DNA from: Woronichinia naegeliana WA131
Lineage (GTDB): Bacteria; Cyanobacteriota; Cyanobacteriia; Cyanobacteriales; Microcystaceae
Reading direction: 5' to 3'
NCBI GenBank assembly: GCA_025370055.1
Contig: CP073041.1
Coordinates: 2,542,001 to 2,606,000, forward strand
Length of the DNA stretch: 64,000 nt
A program made the position numbers and the translations under genes. Below, one piece after another: positions 20,458 through 30,543 of the stretch. Numbering within the stretch: the first letter of the stretch is position 1; each line of letters begins with the position of its first letter. A model generated the notes under the pieces. That model searched no databases and had not been told where the DNA came from. It saw only the letters and a list, made by a program, of their open reading frames with translations.

Positions 20458-20743
20458 TTGGCTAGTTATGCTGTAGGGGAAAATAACTAATGAAAACCGA
20501 TAAAATTTTCTATACTCTCTTTCAAGTCTTTCCTGAACTTCTCTTTGAATTGATTGGTTCAGATTCCAACTTTGCCCACAATTATCAATTTAAATCCATA
20601 GAAGTTAAAGAACTTTCTTTTCGGCTTGATGGTGTATTTTTACCCGATGAAAACTATCCTGAATATCCCCTCTATTTTGTCGAAGTTCAATTTCAATTAG
20701 ACCCCGATTTTTATTGGCGATTTTTTACCGAAATTATCCTCTA

Positions 20744-21874
20744 TACTGAACACGGTCACAAGTTGCGAATTTTAAAAATAAGAGATAATATAGTAAAAAT
20801 AGAAAAAGTAGTCAAGAGGCTGAGAAATGATTAAGTTAGAATTTACGGAAGAAGACAAAAGACTGTTGTCTTACGGTCGGTTTAATCACCCGCATCCTAG
20901 AGTACAGCTAAAGATGGAAGTTTTATGGTTAAAAAGTCAGGGATTATCTCATCAAAAAATTGCTCAATTCGCAGGAGTTTCAGTAAATACGGTGACAAGC
21001 TATATCCGTGATTATCAAGAGGGCGGGATAGAAAAACTAAAAGAAATAAAATTTAATCGCCCGAAAAGCGAGTTAACAGAGCATCAAGGGAAAATTGAGG
21101 CATATTTTGAGTCAAATCCACCAGCAAAAATAAATGAAGCAGTAAAAAGAATAGAAGAATTAACGGGAATAAAAAGAAGTCCAACGCAAGTCAGAAAATT
21201 TTTAAAGTCAATAGGAATGAGGTGTCTAAAGGTGGGAACAATTCCATCAAAAGCAGATGTAGAAGCTCAGGATAGCTATAGAGAAAAAGAGCTAGAACCA
21301 AGGCTAGAAGAGGCAAAAGCAGGAAAAAGGGCAGTTTTCTTTGTAGATGCCTCTCATTTTGTAATGGGAGCATTTGTAAATTTTATATGGTGCTTCAAGA
21401 GGATTTTTATTAAGTCACCATCAGGGAGAAAACGTTTTAATGTGTTAGGAGCATTAAATGCAATTACCCATGAAGTAATTATGGTAACGAACAGTTCTTA
21501 TATTACGGGAACTCAGGTTTGTGAACTCCTAGAAAAGATAGCAGAATTAGGACTATTAATACCAATTACGTTGGTATTAGACAATGCTCGTTATCAAAAA
21601 TGCCGAATTGTGCAGGAGTTGGCAGAATCATTAGGAATAGAGTTACTGTACTTACCTCCTTATTCTCCTAACTTGAATTTAATTGAAAGACTGTGGAAGT
21701 TTGTGAAGAAGAAGTGTTTATACGCAAAATATTATGAAGATTTTACGCAGTTTTCTGCAGCAATTTCAGGATGTCTTGAAGATGCTAACGTAAAATATAA
21801 GGAGGAGCTTGATTCTTTGCTCACCTTACGATTTCAACGCTTTGATAAATCTCAGATTATGAACGTTTGAAGTA
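20744..21874 (+). mobile_element. IS630-type element B (1131 bp)
   Basis: Flanked by TA (20742-20743, 21875-21876). The ends TACTGAACACG and CGTTTGAAGTA are imperfect inverted repeats. It carries one transposase gene and is unrelated in ends to element A at 15095. Confidence 0.88.
20827..21870 (+). CDS. IS630-family transposase (single frame)
   Basis: A 347-aa transposase. N-terminal helix-turn-helix (GLSHQKIAQFAGVSVNTV), then the DDE catalytic domain: FFVDASHF, LVLDNARYQKC, and the PPYSPNLNLIERLWKFVKK motif with the third acidic residue. Full length and in a single frame, so it appears functional. It begins within the element and ends 4 bases before its right end. Confidence 0.92.
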   Translation: MIKLEFTEEDKRLLSYGRFNHPHPRVQLKMEVLWLKSQGLSHQKIAQFAGVSVNTVTSYIRDYQEGGIEKLKEIKFNRPKSELTEHQGKIEAYFESNPPAKINEAVKRIEELTGIKRSPTQVRKFLKSIGMRCLKVGTIPSKADVEAQDSYREKELEPRLEEAKAGKRAVFFVDASHFVMGAFVNFIWCFKRIFIKSPSGRKRFNVLGALNAITHEVIMVTNSSYITGTQVCELLEKIAELGLLIPITLVLDNARYQKCRIVQELAESLGIELLYLPPYSPNLNLIERLWKFVKKKCLYAKYYEDFTQFSAAISGCLEDANVKYKEELDSLLTLRFQRFDKSQIMNV

Positions 21875-22325
21875 TATCTCCATCAACATCAACCCGTGCG
21901 TCAATGGCAAGCAGTTGTACTTTGGGGCAAGCAGAGCTTGGACGGTGAATTACCCCTTGCCTATCAAATGTTTGATCCCTACCTACAAAGGATTTATCTC
22001 GATCAACTGGATCAGCCCTCTTCTTCCTTGGGTTTAGGTATTATCCGATTGGTGTCTGTCCCAGAAAGCCAAGCTCCCCAACAAGTTCAGTTTCTACTTA
22101 AGCAAGTGCGTCAAGACATTAGGGATGTCGCTATCCAAGCTAATATTATAGAATTAGTAGAGAAAATTATTATTTATAAATTTCCACAAAAAAGTCGTCA
22201 GGAGTTAGAGCATATGTTTAATTTAACAGACTGGAAACAAACCCAATTTTATAAAGATGTCAAACTGGAAGGCAAGCTGGAGATTGTTCGACAACTTTTA
22301 CAGCGAGGCATGACCTTAGCGGAGG

Positions 22326-23562
22326 CAGGGCAAACGCATCTTATCCGAGTAAAACCTTAAGGAGATAGTCCTCGTCCCAACCAGCGCGTAGCCGTTTATT
22401 CTTGATACCAAGTTTCAGAGTATTTTCCTTTGTGAGCAAGTTAAGAGCGATATGGCGTAAGACGGCTAAATTCTCAGGAGCAAAATCCTTACGAATGCGA
22501 CAAGCATCCTCGTTGAAGGCCAAGTCTAGAACCCAATGTAAAGAGTTTTCTATCAACCAATGACTACGAACAGATTGGGATAATTTTTGAGCATTACTCG
22601 GCAGGCTACTGATATAGTAGCGAGTCTCATACTCTGTTTTGTCTTTCAATCGTCTCTCCGCTTTAATCATACAGATGCTCGTCAACTTTGCCCATTTCTC
22701 CGCACCCAGCAAAAATTCTGTTTGTTCCATCGTCCAGCAACGGCGAATTTCAATCCGTCCATGTCCCTTGTCTATTGTTTGATGAAAATCATGCTTAATT
22801 CCCACAAAATTAACCGATTGAGCATGAGCAAATAATTGTTCAACATCCTCACATAAATTACCTTGATTGCCTTTCAATGCCAAAACATAATCTCCCCCTC
22901 GCCCTACTATCTGTTGGGCAATCTTTGTCTGAGTTCCCATGGCATCAATCGTTACGATACAACCTTTGACCTCTAGCATTTTCAGGAGTTTAGGAATCGC
23001 CGTGATTTCATTCGATTTGCTTTCCACCTTGCACTGTCCTAGTACTAGACGATTTGCTGTTGCCCATGCACTTACCATCTGAATTGCGCCCTTTCCGTTG
23101 GCATTGTCATAGGAGTGGCGAAGGGTTTTGCCGTCAATCGCTATCACTTCTCCTTCACTTACCTCCGCTATACTTTTGACCCAATGCAGAAAACAGTCTT
23201 GAAATTGCTCTGGATTCAGACTAGCAAATACACGCGCAAACGTATCGTCGGAGGGGATGCCATTCGGCAATTCCAAAATTTTTTTTAGCCATTGATGTTT
23301 AGCCTTGCCGAAACTTTCCATGGCTACCCAACCTTCTGCTCCACAAATGACGGCTAAGATGGCAATCGTTAGAATATCAATGAGTTTATGCCGTTTTGTT
23401 CGTTCGATGCGAGGGTCATCTATTTCGGCAAAGTGTTCTACCAGTCTATATTTGGGTCGGAGTTTCATCGCTTTTGTTTTCTATGCACTTTCCCTTATTT
23501 TCCCTTATCCATCCCTCTATAATGTTCTTGTATCTGTATCATTTTTAGATGCGTTCGCCCTG
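22326..23562 (-). mobile_element. ISAs1-type element, complete copy
   Basis: A 1237-bp element with ends CAGGGCAAACGCATCTTA and the complement of CAGGGCGAACGCATCTAAAA. Its left flank is the 10-bp duplication in the DUF2887 gene, but its right flank is the inside of another ISAs1 transposase gene. It has no duplication of its own, which is evidence of a rearrangement after insertion. Confidence 0.85.
22341..23468 (-). CDS. ISAs1-family transposase (complete)
   Basis: A 375-aa DDE transposase of the ISAs1 (H-repeat) family. Visible: N-terminal H-repeat region with [30 protein letters not shown], catalytic [31 protein letters not shown], and the terminal [20 protein letters not shown] block with the last acidic residue. 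Complete and uninterrupted, so probably active. Confidence 0.93.
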   Translation of the reverse strand: MKLRPKYRLVEHFAEIDDPRIERTKRHKLIDILTIAILAVICGAEGWVAMESFGKAKHQWLKKILELPNGIPSDDTFARVFASLNPEQFQDCFLHWVKSIAEVSEGEVIAIDGKTLRHSYDNANGKGAIQMVSAWATANRLVLGQCKVESKSNEITAIPKLLKMLEVKGCIVTIDAMGTQTKIAQQIVGRGGDYVLALKGNQGNLCEDVEQLFAHAQSVNFVGIKHDFHQTIDKGHGRIEIRRCWTMEQTEFLLGAEKWAKLTSICMIKAERRLKDKTEYETRYYISSLPSNAQKLSQSVRSHWLIENSLHWVLDLAFNEDACRIRKDFAPENLAVLRHIALNLLTKENTLKLGIKNKRLRAGWDEDYLLKVLLG

Positions 23563-24529
23563 GAATCACATGGCTATGACGTTCGGCATCCGTAGGAAGA
23601 CTGCTAATATAATAGCGAAACGTCTCTGTTGTTTTATGACCGAATTGAGTTTTACTTTTAACCATCACAACAGTTGCTAAACCGACCCACTGATTTTGGC
23701 GATGCAATGCGGAAAGCTGATTGATTGACACTGTCCAGACTTGACGAGTTTCTAAACGGTAATGTCCTTTTTCTGTCTTCTCATGATAACTGTATTCAAT
23801 TCCTTGCCAGTTCTGAGCGACCGCTTGTTTAAACCAATCCCTAACTTGTTTATTAAGTTTGCCCTGATTTCCTTTGAGAGCCAATACATAGTCACCTTCA
23901 CCTTGCTTTATTTGTTTTGCGATTTCTGTCTGCGTTCCCATTGCATCTAGGGTTACTACTGCCCCCTTGATGTTAAGTAACTTCAGTAACAAGGGGACTG
24001 CTTTTATTTCATTAGATTTACTATCTACTTTCTTTTGCGCTAACATCAGTCCCCGCTCACTACTCCACGCACTTATGCTGTGTAACGCATTTAGTCCTTT
24101 TTCCCTATCATAAGAACCTCTTTTCGTTTTTCCATCTATCTGTATCAGCTCTATGTCCATTTTCTCCGTTAGACTGCTTATCCAGCTCAGAAAACTTTTT
24201 TCTAGTTCTTCTGTTTCCAACATTCCAAATACTCTTCCAAAGGTATCGTGAGAGGGAATTCCCTTTGGTAACTCTAGAAACATTTCTAGCCATTCTCGTT
24301 TGGCTTTGCCATAGGCTTCAATTGCTACGAAGCCATCTGCCCCTGACAATACTGCCAATATTCCTATGGTGACAATTGCTGTTAAGTTATGGTCTTGCCT
24401 TCTCCCTGTTCTCGGTTCTTTTAGGCACTGAAAATGTTTCAGTATGCTTCTTTTGATAATTTTGACTTCTTTTTCTTGTTGTGGGGTTAGAACTCTTGCG
24501 CCGAAGCCTTTTGCCATCTTTGACCTCAC
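23563..24529 (-). pseudogene. ISAs1-family transposase, C-terminally truncated
   Basis: A second ISAs1 transposase, clearly diverged from the neighbour. It has GIPSHDTFGRVF, LIQIDGKTKRGS, VTLDAMGTQ and [10 protein letters not shown]. Homology stops after YYISSLPTDAERH, where the neighbouring ISAs1 end begins, so the last block with the final catalytic residue is lost and the frame runs a few codons into foreign DNA. Its upstream DNA is separated from it by the ISKra4-type element and resumes at 27339. Confidence 0.88.
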
Positions 24530-25532
24530 TCACTTACTTTGGGTACATCCCGGATAAAGTAGTACATAGAATCTGGGGTAAAATGGAAAAAAACTGATGA
24601 GCGAAAAAAGTATGTTACCGATTCCCCCAGAAGAAAAAGCACTGTTAAAACAGCATCTCACCGAATCAGCCCGTATCCTGCGCAAATATACGGAACCAGA
24701 GAAACAGAAGGACTTTGGAAGCATCGAAGTAGAAGTCAGAACCCAGATGTTAGAAATTGTGGGGCCAACAATGGGGGAGTTTTTTTTTCAGAAGGGGGAA
24801 AAAAACGGTCTGGAAACAAGCGAAAAATCAAAACCCTAGTCGGAGAAGTGGAAATAAGCCAAAAACAAGCCAGAAAACTAAAGGTGTCGCCAAAAATCGT
24901 CTTAAGTCCAGGTTTAGAGAAATGCTGTCTAAGAGCCAGTGCGAAAACATCCTACCAACAAGCAGAAGAAGATATAGAGGAGTTGATGGGGATAAAAGTA
25001 GGACATAGCAGTTTACATCGCTTGGTAGAACGGACAGAACTGCCCTTAGCTCAAGCTCAGTCAGAGAGTGCGGGGGTCAGTATAGATGGGGGAAAGATTT
25101 GTCTGCGGGGCGAGGAGAAGGAAGGGGGACAGTGGCGAGATTATAAACTGGTGAGTCTTCATGGCAATGTCTGTGAAGCCTTTTTCCAAGACCCAGAGGG
25201 CTTAAAGAATTGGAGCAATGTTCAACCTTTGTCCCCAATAGTGACCTTTTTGGGAGATGGTCATCCCGGAATCTGGAATGCGGTAGAGAGTTTCGCCACT
25301 CAATCGTGGCTGATACGACGAGAGGTGTTGGATTGGTATCATCTCAAGGAGAATCTGTTCAAAGTGGGTGGCTCTCTCAAACGGCTAGAAGCAGTGGAGC
25401 ATTTACTGTGGCGGGGTTTTGTGAACAAGGCAATAGATGCGTTTGATGGAGTCAAAAGCAAGAGGGCAAAGAATTTTCAAGCCTATTTGACGAAGCATTA
25501 TCAGCGTATCCCTGATTACCAATACTATCAAC

Positions 25533-27134
25533 CTGACTTTTCCCGTTAAGTGCGGATTGCAAGCTGCCAGCCTTGGCAAAGGTCATGCAACTTCAACCAA
25601 CCGCGCCAAAGGACTTGGATACCGAGAGGAGTTTTACGACGATGTTCAAGATAACCACCAAGAAAAGCAACAGACTCGACAGCCCAAGCAACAGTCAAAA
25701 TAGGGGGAAGTTTTTGAGAGGCGGCTGCTTTTAACACCTGAAGTTGAAGAGGATTAAGAATTTCAATCGCGAGAGCATCGGGCTGGGTACGATGAAGATA
25801 AGTAACGTGTAAAAGTTCAACAGCAATGACACTTAAAAAACCCAAAAGAGTTTTCATTCCATCAGAGGCAAGTCGATAACGCTCACTCTGACAACCAGAC
25901 TTAAGGACTTTATGAAATTCTTCAACCCGCCATCGGTAGGTGTACCAACGAAGAATAGTGACAGCCATCTCAATAGTCTCAACAACTTCTGTAGTCAGAA
26001 GCATCCAAGATAAAGGAGTTTCGCCTTCGGGACAATCGATTTCTGTCGCATAAACAGCATAGACATTCAACGGGTCACGATTATCAAAACGATAGGGAGT
26101 TCGTAGATTAACTGAGCAAAATCGGACGGCAAGCTTAACCTTCCGTGCTTTTCTTTTTCCTGTACTCGGAATCTCGATTTCTTGATGAAAACGAATCGGT
26201 TCTGATTCCAAATGTTGCCAAAGTCGTTCACTATTTTTGTCTAAACTACGATTATGAGACGCTCTGACCAGCACTCCTGTATGCTTGAGTTGACGCACTG
26301 AGTCAAAGACTTCTGAAACATCTCCTTCTCTGTCAAATACATGAATTACCCTCGTTGAACTTTCTACCTGTTTCTCACAGGTGTTTAGAGCCTCTACCCA
26401 TTTGTAGGATTCTTTTTCCTCAAATGGTCTTTGACGAGCTGCTTTTCTTTGTTCTTTCTGTCTTTCTTTTTTCTGCTTCGCCGTTTCATCTGTTGGGGGC
26501 TTTTCTTTTACCTCCCTATTCCACAGTTTTTGCCATAATAAACCTAATACTTGTCCTTTTTCTGGCTCAATTGCTAAAGCACTATGCAGTATTAATCCAT
26601 TCCCTCCTTTTCCAGTCGGCCCATACCCTTCCCTTTTTTCCTTGATATTGCGATAATCTAAGAAGGTCGTATCTCCGACTGATAGCATTATCTTATATTC
26701 TTCTACGGCGGCAGTTGTCATTTCACAGTGCGGCTCTATTATCTTGACAAAGTCTGTTTTCGGATTCCCAAAAATTCATAGGCCCTCTTTAACTCGTTTC
26801 CTCCCTTAAACACTTCTGATAAGGCTTTTCCAAACCCCTCACTTAACTTTTTCCCAATCGAGAAGGCACGATTGTTTAGCCTCTCGTCTCCCAATTCACA
26901 ACTGGCAAAGTTTTTTGTCCACCATTCCAACATTTTTTGACCTGCCCTTTAAGATTTTCTCCATTTTACAGTCTCATACTCCCTTCATCCTTTGTTTTTG
27001 AAATTTGAACGATAAGCGGGATGATGGCTTCAGAATATTTTTTTCCTGTCAAGAGAATCATTACTCAAACCCTTGCCAGATAAAGCCTCTAGAAGTTTGC
27101 ATTGCTGGATTTTGGACTTAACGGGAAAAGTCAG
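25533..27134 (-). mobile_element. IS4/Tn5-type element, copy 1 (1602 bp)
   Basis: Ends CTGACTTTTCCCGTTAAGT and ACTTAACGGGAAAAGTCAG are perfect inverted repeats, flanked by the exact 10-bp duplication TACTATCAAC (25523-25532, 27135-27144). An apparently identical 1602-bp copy in the opposite orientation is at 60619-62220. This is the innermost element of the nest. Confidence 0.93.
25546..26933 (-). CDS. IS4-family (Tn5-like) transposase in two frames
   Basis: Two frames: 26933-26739 (64 aa, the Tn5-type N-terminal DNA-binding domain, FASCELGDERLNNRAF and ELKRAYEFLG) and 26721-25546 (391 aa, DDE part). The second frame is open upstream of its ATG and reads GNPKTDFVKIIEPHCEM, so a -1 shift just after GAATTTTTGG joins them. 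Catalytic blocks: VGDTTFLDY, VFDREGD, and YRWRVEEFHKVLKSG with the YREK-like last acidic residue. No canonical slippery heptamer is evident. Both copies share the shift, so the element still moved in this state. Confidence 0.85.
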
Positions 27135-27556
27135 TACTATCAACAGCTTGGTATTGTGATTGGTTCTGGTGATGTGGAGTCTAAGATTAAACAGGTGGGA
27201 GCTAGGGTTAAATTGTCGGGAGCACGTTGGCATCTTCATAATGTTTCTCGTATTCTTCGGCTACGATGTGCTTATCTCAATCACTCTCCTCTTTTGAGTG
27301 TCAATGTATTATCTTAAGTGGGATGCACCCCTTACTTTTTTTAAATAATAGCCTTTTCTTCTCTTAGATGACTGCTTCTTTTTTACACTATATTTCTCTC
27401 TTTTTGTCTGTATTTTTTGTAACAAATAAGATGCGATTACCCTGTTAGCGGAGGTCGTCAGCTTGACAGGATTATCGGAACAGGAATTACAACAGATGAA
27501 TGGAAAATTGACAATGGAAAATTGATAATTACAGCACTTTGGTTGATCGTGGCATA

Positions 27557-28946
27557 GGGTGCGACCTTTAGTTGATAAAAGCTGTTGTAATCAGGGTTCT
27601 ACAGGGAACCCATATTGATCAAGTTTTGCCCAAAATTGACTCCATCGTTCCTTGGTCAATACCAAAGCTCGTAGGCTCAAAATAATTCCTGCTCCTTTTT
27701 CCTTCCATCGCATCCCTGAACAACATAATCGTTGTTTGACCAACGTCTTACAAGCTGCTTCCGTAACACCTGAACCAATCGGATACTTTTTCTCTAAGTA
27801 TTCAGCATAATCCATTTGATGCTGATGATTCTCGTAATAAGTAATCGCCGCTTGTAGTTTCTCGGTAAGATTCTTAGAATGACTTTTTTCTTCTTTGACT
27901 TCTTTCATCAGATTTAGCAGTTCTCCTGCTTTTCCTTTTTCATGCTTGAGTTCTCGACAATTTTCAGTCAACCATTCTTTTTGTTTTGACACGGTATTCG
28001 GATGCAACGCTTCTGCCAAGGCACCTAAGTAACCAGAGGCATGATAGAAATCTAATATCTGTTCTTCCGTTTGCTTTTCTAAAAACTTCCAATTTGATTC
28101 TGCCCCGTCTGCTATCCCGACCAATGTTGCCTCTGGATAACGGTTTTTCGCTCGCTCAATTTCTCTTTCTAATCTTTCTAGAAAACTCTTTTTTCCATAC
28201 TCTGGTGCCGCACCTAGATAGATTGTATGTTGACGTTCGCCTTCACTATCGTATAGGGAAACGGTTCCCACCATTGCTTCACGGTAGCCATCCTCACACA
28301 TCAGCATACAGGTTCCATCTAATCCTATTCCCACTGTTGCAATTTGGCTATCCTCCTTGGGCGGGGCATAACTCCACGCTTCTTCTTTTGCCTGTACCAC
28401 ACTTCCTACTGCTTCACTCAATCTTTGGATATAGGATAGCGCTACTTTTCTACCATGATTTTCTAATAAATCATTTTTCACCTCTTTGCCTGCCATCCCT
28501 GACATTTTTGAGGATACCTGTTTTGCCAATAATGGCGTTGATGTTATGATTATCCTTGCTTCTCTTTCTAAGGGGCAATACGTTTTTCCTCAAAGGTGAA
28601 CGCTGATATACATGACGATTCACTATAACCTCACCATAAGGTGTTTGATATTCTTTCGGTTGCTCTCCCTTACTCTTCCAGATTTCTTCACCGATTTTTA
28701 AGGGTGAACCATCTGTATCTAAATATTTCAAGGCTTCTTTGCTGGCGATGCAACCTACTTCGTTTAAGCCTTTTTGAATATTTATTTCTGTATCCAACAT
28801 TGAACGACTGAGTTCTAATGTTAGTTCTATTTTTATCTTTGAACCCTCTACATTAATTAGTTTTGCTGTCATCATTGTTTCCTCTTTGTCACTTTTCATC
28901 CCATGTTAACACTTTTCTTTTCCTTCATCAACTAAAGGTCACACCC
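27557..28946 (-). mobile_element. ISKra4-type IS, copy 2 (1390 bp)
   Basis: Same element as at 7544-8933, in reverse orientation, with its own exact 8-bp duplication GTGGCATA (27549-27556, 28947-28954). It lies in non-coding DNA between the end of the DUF2887 gene and the surface-protein gene. Confidence 0.93.
27591..28875 (-). CDS. ISKra4-family transposase in two frames (copy 2)
   Basis: Same two-frame structure as copy 1: first frame from ATG 28875 to 28471, second ending at 27591, with the same +1 transition at CCTTTGA. The protein differs from copy 1 at least at one place near the C-terminus (EYLEKKYP instead of EYIEKKYP). Confidence 0.85.
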
Positions 28947-29030
28947 GTGGCATACAGAAAAAACGATACGTTAAGATCCTGATAGGTGCTGTGTCAATTA
29001 TCAATTATCAACTATCCATTGCCAGAAACC

Positions 29031-29676
29031 CTATTTTTGGAGGGGCTTGGCAAACTTACGCTTACCCCAAACTCCTAACCCAAAAAGAATGGTGCTACCC
29101 ACAACCGGCAGCGCATCCGTTTCCCAAGGAACAGCAGTAGGAGTGTAGTCAACGGTGATACTTTGGATTTGAGCAGTATCCAAGATAGGGTTAGATAAGG
29201 AAGCAGTTAAAGTCGAAGTCTGACCTGCACTGAGGGTGAACTGATTGTTCAAGTTAAAAGTTCCCACACTGGCGAGGTTGTTGCCCGTAGAACCTGTTCC
29301 GTTGGGATTGGATAGATCAAAGGTTGCAGTTCGACCAGAAGCGATAAATGACTTAGTCACTCCGTAAGACAGGAATTTAACCGCTTGATTAAAGGAGATA
29401 TTAAACTGATTCCCAGCAAACTCAGGAGAATCCAGGAAAATGCCATTAGCAGTAGCACTAAATTTACCACTGTCACTACCACTGTTACGATTAATACCAA
29501 AGAAAGTTCCAGTCACACCCCCCACAGTCTGACTCACTGATGACTGACCATCAAAACTACTATCAAAGGTATAGGTAATATTGAGTGCCTGGGCGGGTAC
29601 AGATAGCAAACCTAGACCGATAAGCGTACCCTCCCCCGATCGCGCTCTTTACGATAAGTTTAGTTAATGTGTTCAT
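29031..29676 (-). pseudogene. exported surface protein with C-terminal sorting signal, frameshifted
   Basis: The main frame (29609 to 29031) encodes a Gly/Ser/Thr-rich beta-sandwich protein ending in a tripartite sorting signal: VPWETDALPVVGS, a hydrophobic stretch STILFGLGVWG and a basic tail KRKFAK. This resembles PEP-CTERM-type exosortase anchors. The expected start is ATG 29676, with a GAGGAAA site before it; it reads MNTLTKLIVKSAIGGG and, after skipping one T, continues as TLIGLGLLSVPAQALN, a perfect signal peptide. The extra base near 29627 breaks the frame. It is either a real frameshift or an assembly error; without it the product would be about 214 aa. Confidence 0.75.
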
Positions 29677-29910
29677 GGATTTCCTCTTCTGTTGACGAAA
29701 AAACTCTAATCACTCTACCTCAGTTTCCTCTCAAAAGTCAAGTTTTTTTTATTAAATATTTTTGATTTTGTCAATAGTAAAATCCGTTGCATTAAATTAG
29801 TTGCTTAACATTGAGCGACAAAAATTCACCAAATTAGTTAGGCTAGAAAAAGCAAGTACGCTAACCGTCAACATTTGTTTACATCATTCGAGGGCTTATT
29901 CTGAAAGATT

Positions 29911-30543
29911 ATGGGTCAGTTAAACACAAAAGACTTGCTAGTTCAGGTAATGGATTCTTCCTCATTTTTACTGCGTCCCTGGACAGTCGATGAATATTAT
30001 CAAATGGCTAAAACAGGGATATTGCAACCTGACGAAAAAGTTGAATTAATTGCAGGACAAATTATTAGAAATATGACTCCCCAAGGAAGTTTTCACGCCG
30101 CCGCCATCACTCGAACTAATCGCCTTCTCAATCAACCTGTTCAACCTCGGTTTCTGGTGCGATCGCAATTACCCATTCAACTAGATAACCGTTCTGAACC
30201 TGAACCTGATCTTGCGCTGGTCAAAAGCGATCCCTTAGATTACGACGATCGCCACCCTAAAGCAGAAGACGTTTATTTGATTATTGAAATTGCTGATAGC
30301 ACTTTAAAAACTGATTTAACCCTCAAAAAACAAGTTTATGCCGAGGCAAAAATTCCAGACTATTGGGTATTGGATCTGGCAAAACGGCAACTTTATGTTT
30401 ATCGACAACCGACAGAGGAGGGTTATCAACAGGAACAAATCCTATCGGAACGGCAGAGTATTGCGCCGCTCTTCTTTCCTGATTTTCAAGTTAAAGTAGG
30501 AGAAATGCTTAAACCGATGCCTGTCTCCGAAAACGATGGTTAA
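29911..30543 (+). CDS. Uma2 family (DUF820) nuclease-fold protein
   Basis: A 210-aa Uma2 protein: [38 protein letters not shown] (PD), [16 protein letters not shown] (catalytic-type E) and KIPDYWVLD. The parent of the partial copies at 13645-13920 and 20395-20457. Its last 8 bases overlap the start of the dnaE C-terminal gene on the same strand. Confidence 0.9.
   Translation: MGQLNTKDLLVQVMDSSSFLLRPWTVDEYYQMAKTGILQPDEKVELIAGQIIRNMTPQGSFHAAAITRTNRLLNQPVQPRFLVRSQLPIQLDNRSEPEPDLALVKSDPLDYDDRHPKAEDVYLIIEIADSTLKTDLTLKKQVYAEAKIPDYWVLDLAKRQLYVYRQPTEEGYQQEQILSERQSIAPLFFPDFQVKVGEMLKPMPVSENDG

Larger units (their letters stand above)
24597..27317 (+). pseudogene. ISKra4-family transposase, frameshifted and split
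   Basis: The first frame (24597-24839) and the second (open before 24848, to 25532) are joined by a -1 slip in a run of nine T at 24780-24788 (codons TTT TTT TTT). After the slip the frame reads SEGGKKRSGNKRKIKTLVGEVE into the second part. The second part holds VSIDGGKICLRG, VTFLGDGHPGIWNAV and LDWYHLKENLFKVGG. The IS4-type insert at 25533 then splits it; 27145-27317 supplies the end, with IGSGDVESKIKQV and GARWHLHNV, after junction QYYQQLGIV. The slip may be natural (programmed); the IS4-type insertion is inactivating. Confidence 0.85.
24541..27330 (+). mobile_element. second ISKra4-type IS, interrupted by an IS4-type copy
   Basis: Ends GGGTACATCCC (24541) and GGGATGCACCC (27320-27330) are inverted repeats with one mismatch, flanked by the 8-bp duplication CTTACTTT (24533-24540, 27331-27338). 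It is a different element from the 1390-bp ISKra4 copies. Without the 1602-bp insert and its 10-bp duplication it would be 1178 bp. It lies in the upstream end of the truncated ISAs1 copy. Confidence 0.87.
22326..27444 (-). mobile_element. ISAs1-bounded nest of elements in the DUF2887 gene
   Basis: The outer ends CAGGGCAAACGCATCTTA (22326) and the complement of CAGGGTAATCGCATCTTA (27444) are ISAs1-type inverted repeats, and the host gene carries an exact 10-bp duplication TTAGCGGAGG (22316-22325, 27445-27454). The left end belongs to a complete ISAs1 copy (22326-23562); the right end belongs to a second, truncated ISAs1 copy (23563-24540 plus 27339-27444) that is itself split by an ISKra4-type element. 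A deletion or recombination between two ISAs1 copies best explains the hybrid. Confidence 0.85.
20490..27525 (+). pseudogene. DUF2887 / Rpn-type nuclease gene, broken twice
   Basis: The coding pieces are 20490-20743, 21877-22325 and 27455-27525. Joined, they give one uninterrupted frame of 257 aa, the usual size for the DUF2887 group (Rpn-like recombination-promoting nuclease/putative transposase). Recognisable blocks: MKTDKIFYTLFQVFPELLFEL, FVEVQFQLDPDFYWRFF (nuclease E-V-Q strand), IILYLHQHQPV at the first junction, and MTLAEVVSLTGLSEQEL across the second. The first break is an IS630 element with TA duplication; the second is an ISAs1-bounded nest of elements with a 10-bp duplication TTAGCGGAGG. 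The gene must have been intact until these insertions. Confidence 0.93.

Noticed and set aside
7544-28946. ISKra4 copies 1 and 2 in inverted orientation as ends of a large composite transposon or an inversion
   Set aside because: Each copy has its own matching 8-bp duplication and lies in a different context. Inversion between them would have mixed the duplications, and a composite move would leave one outer duplication pair.
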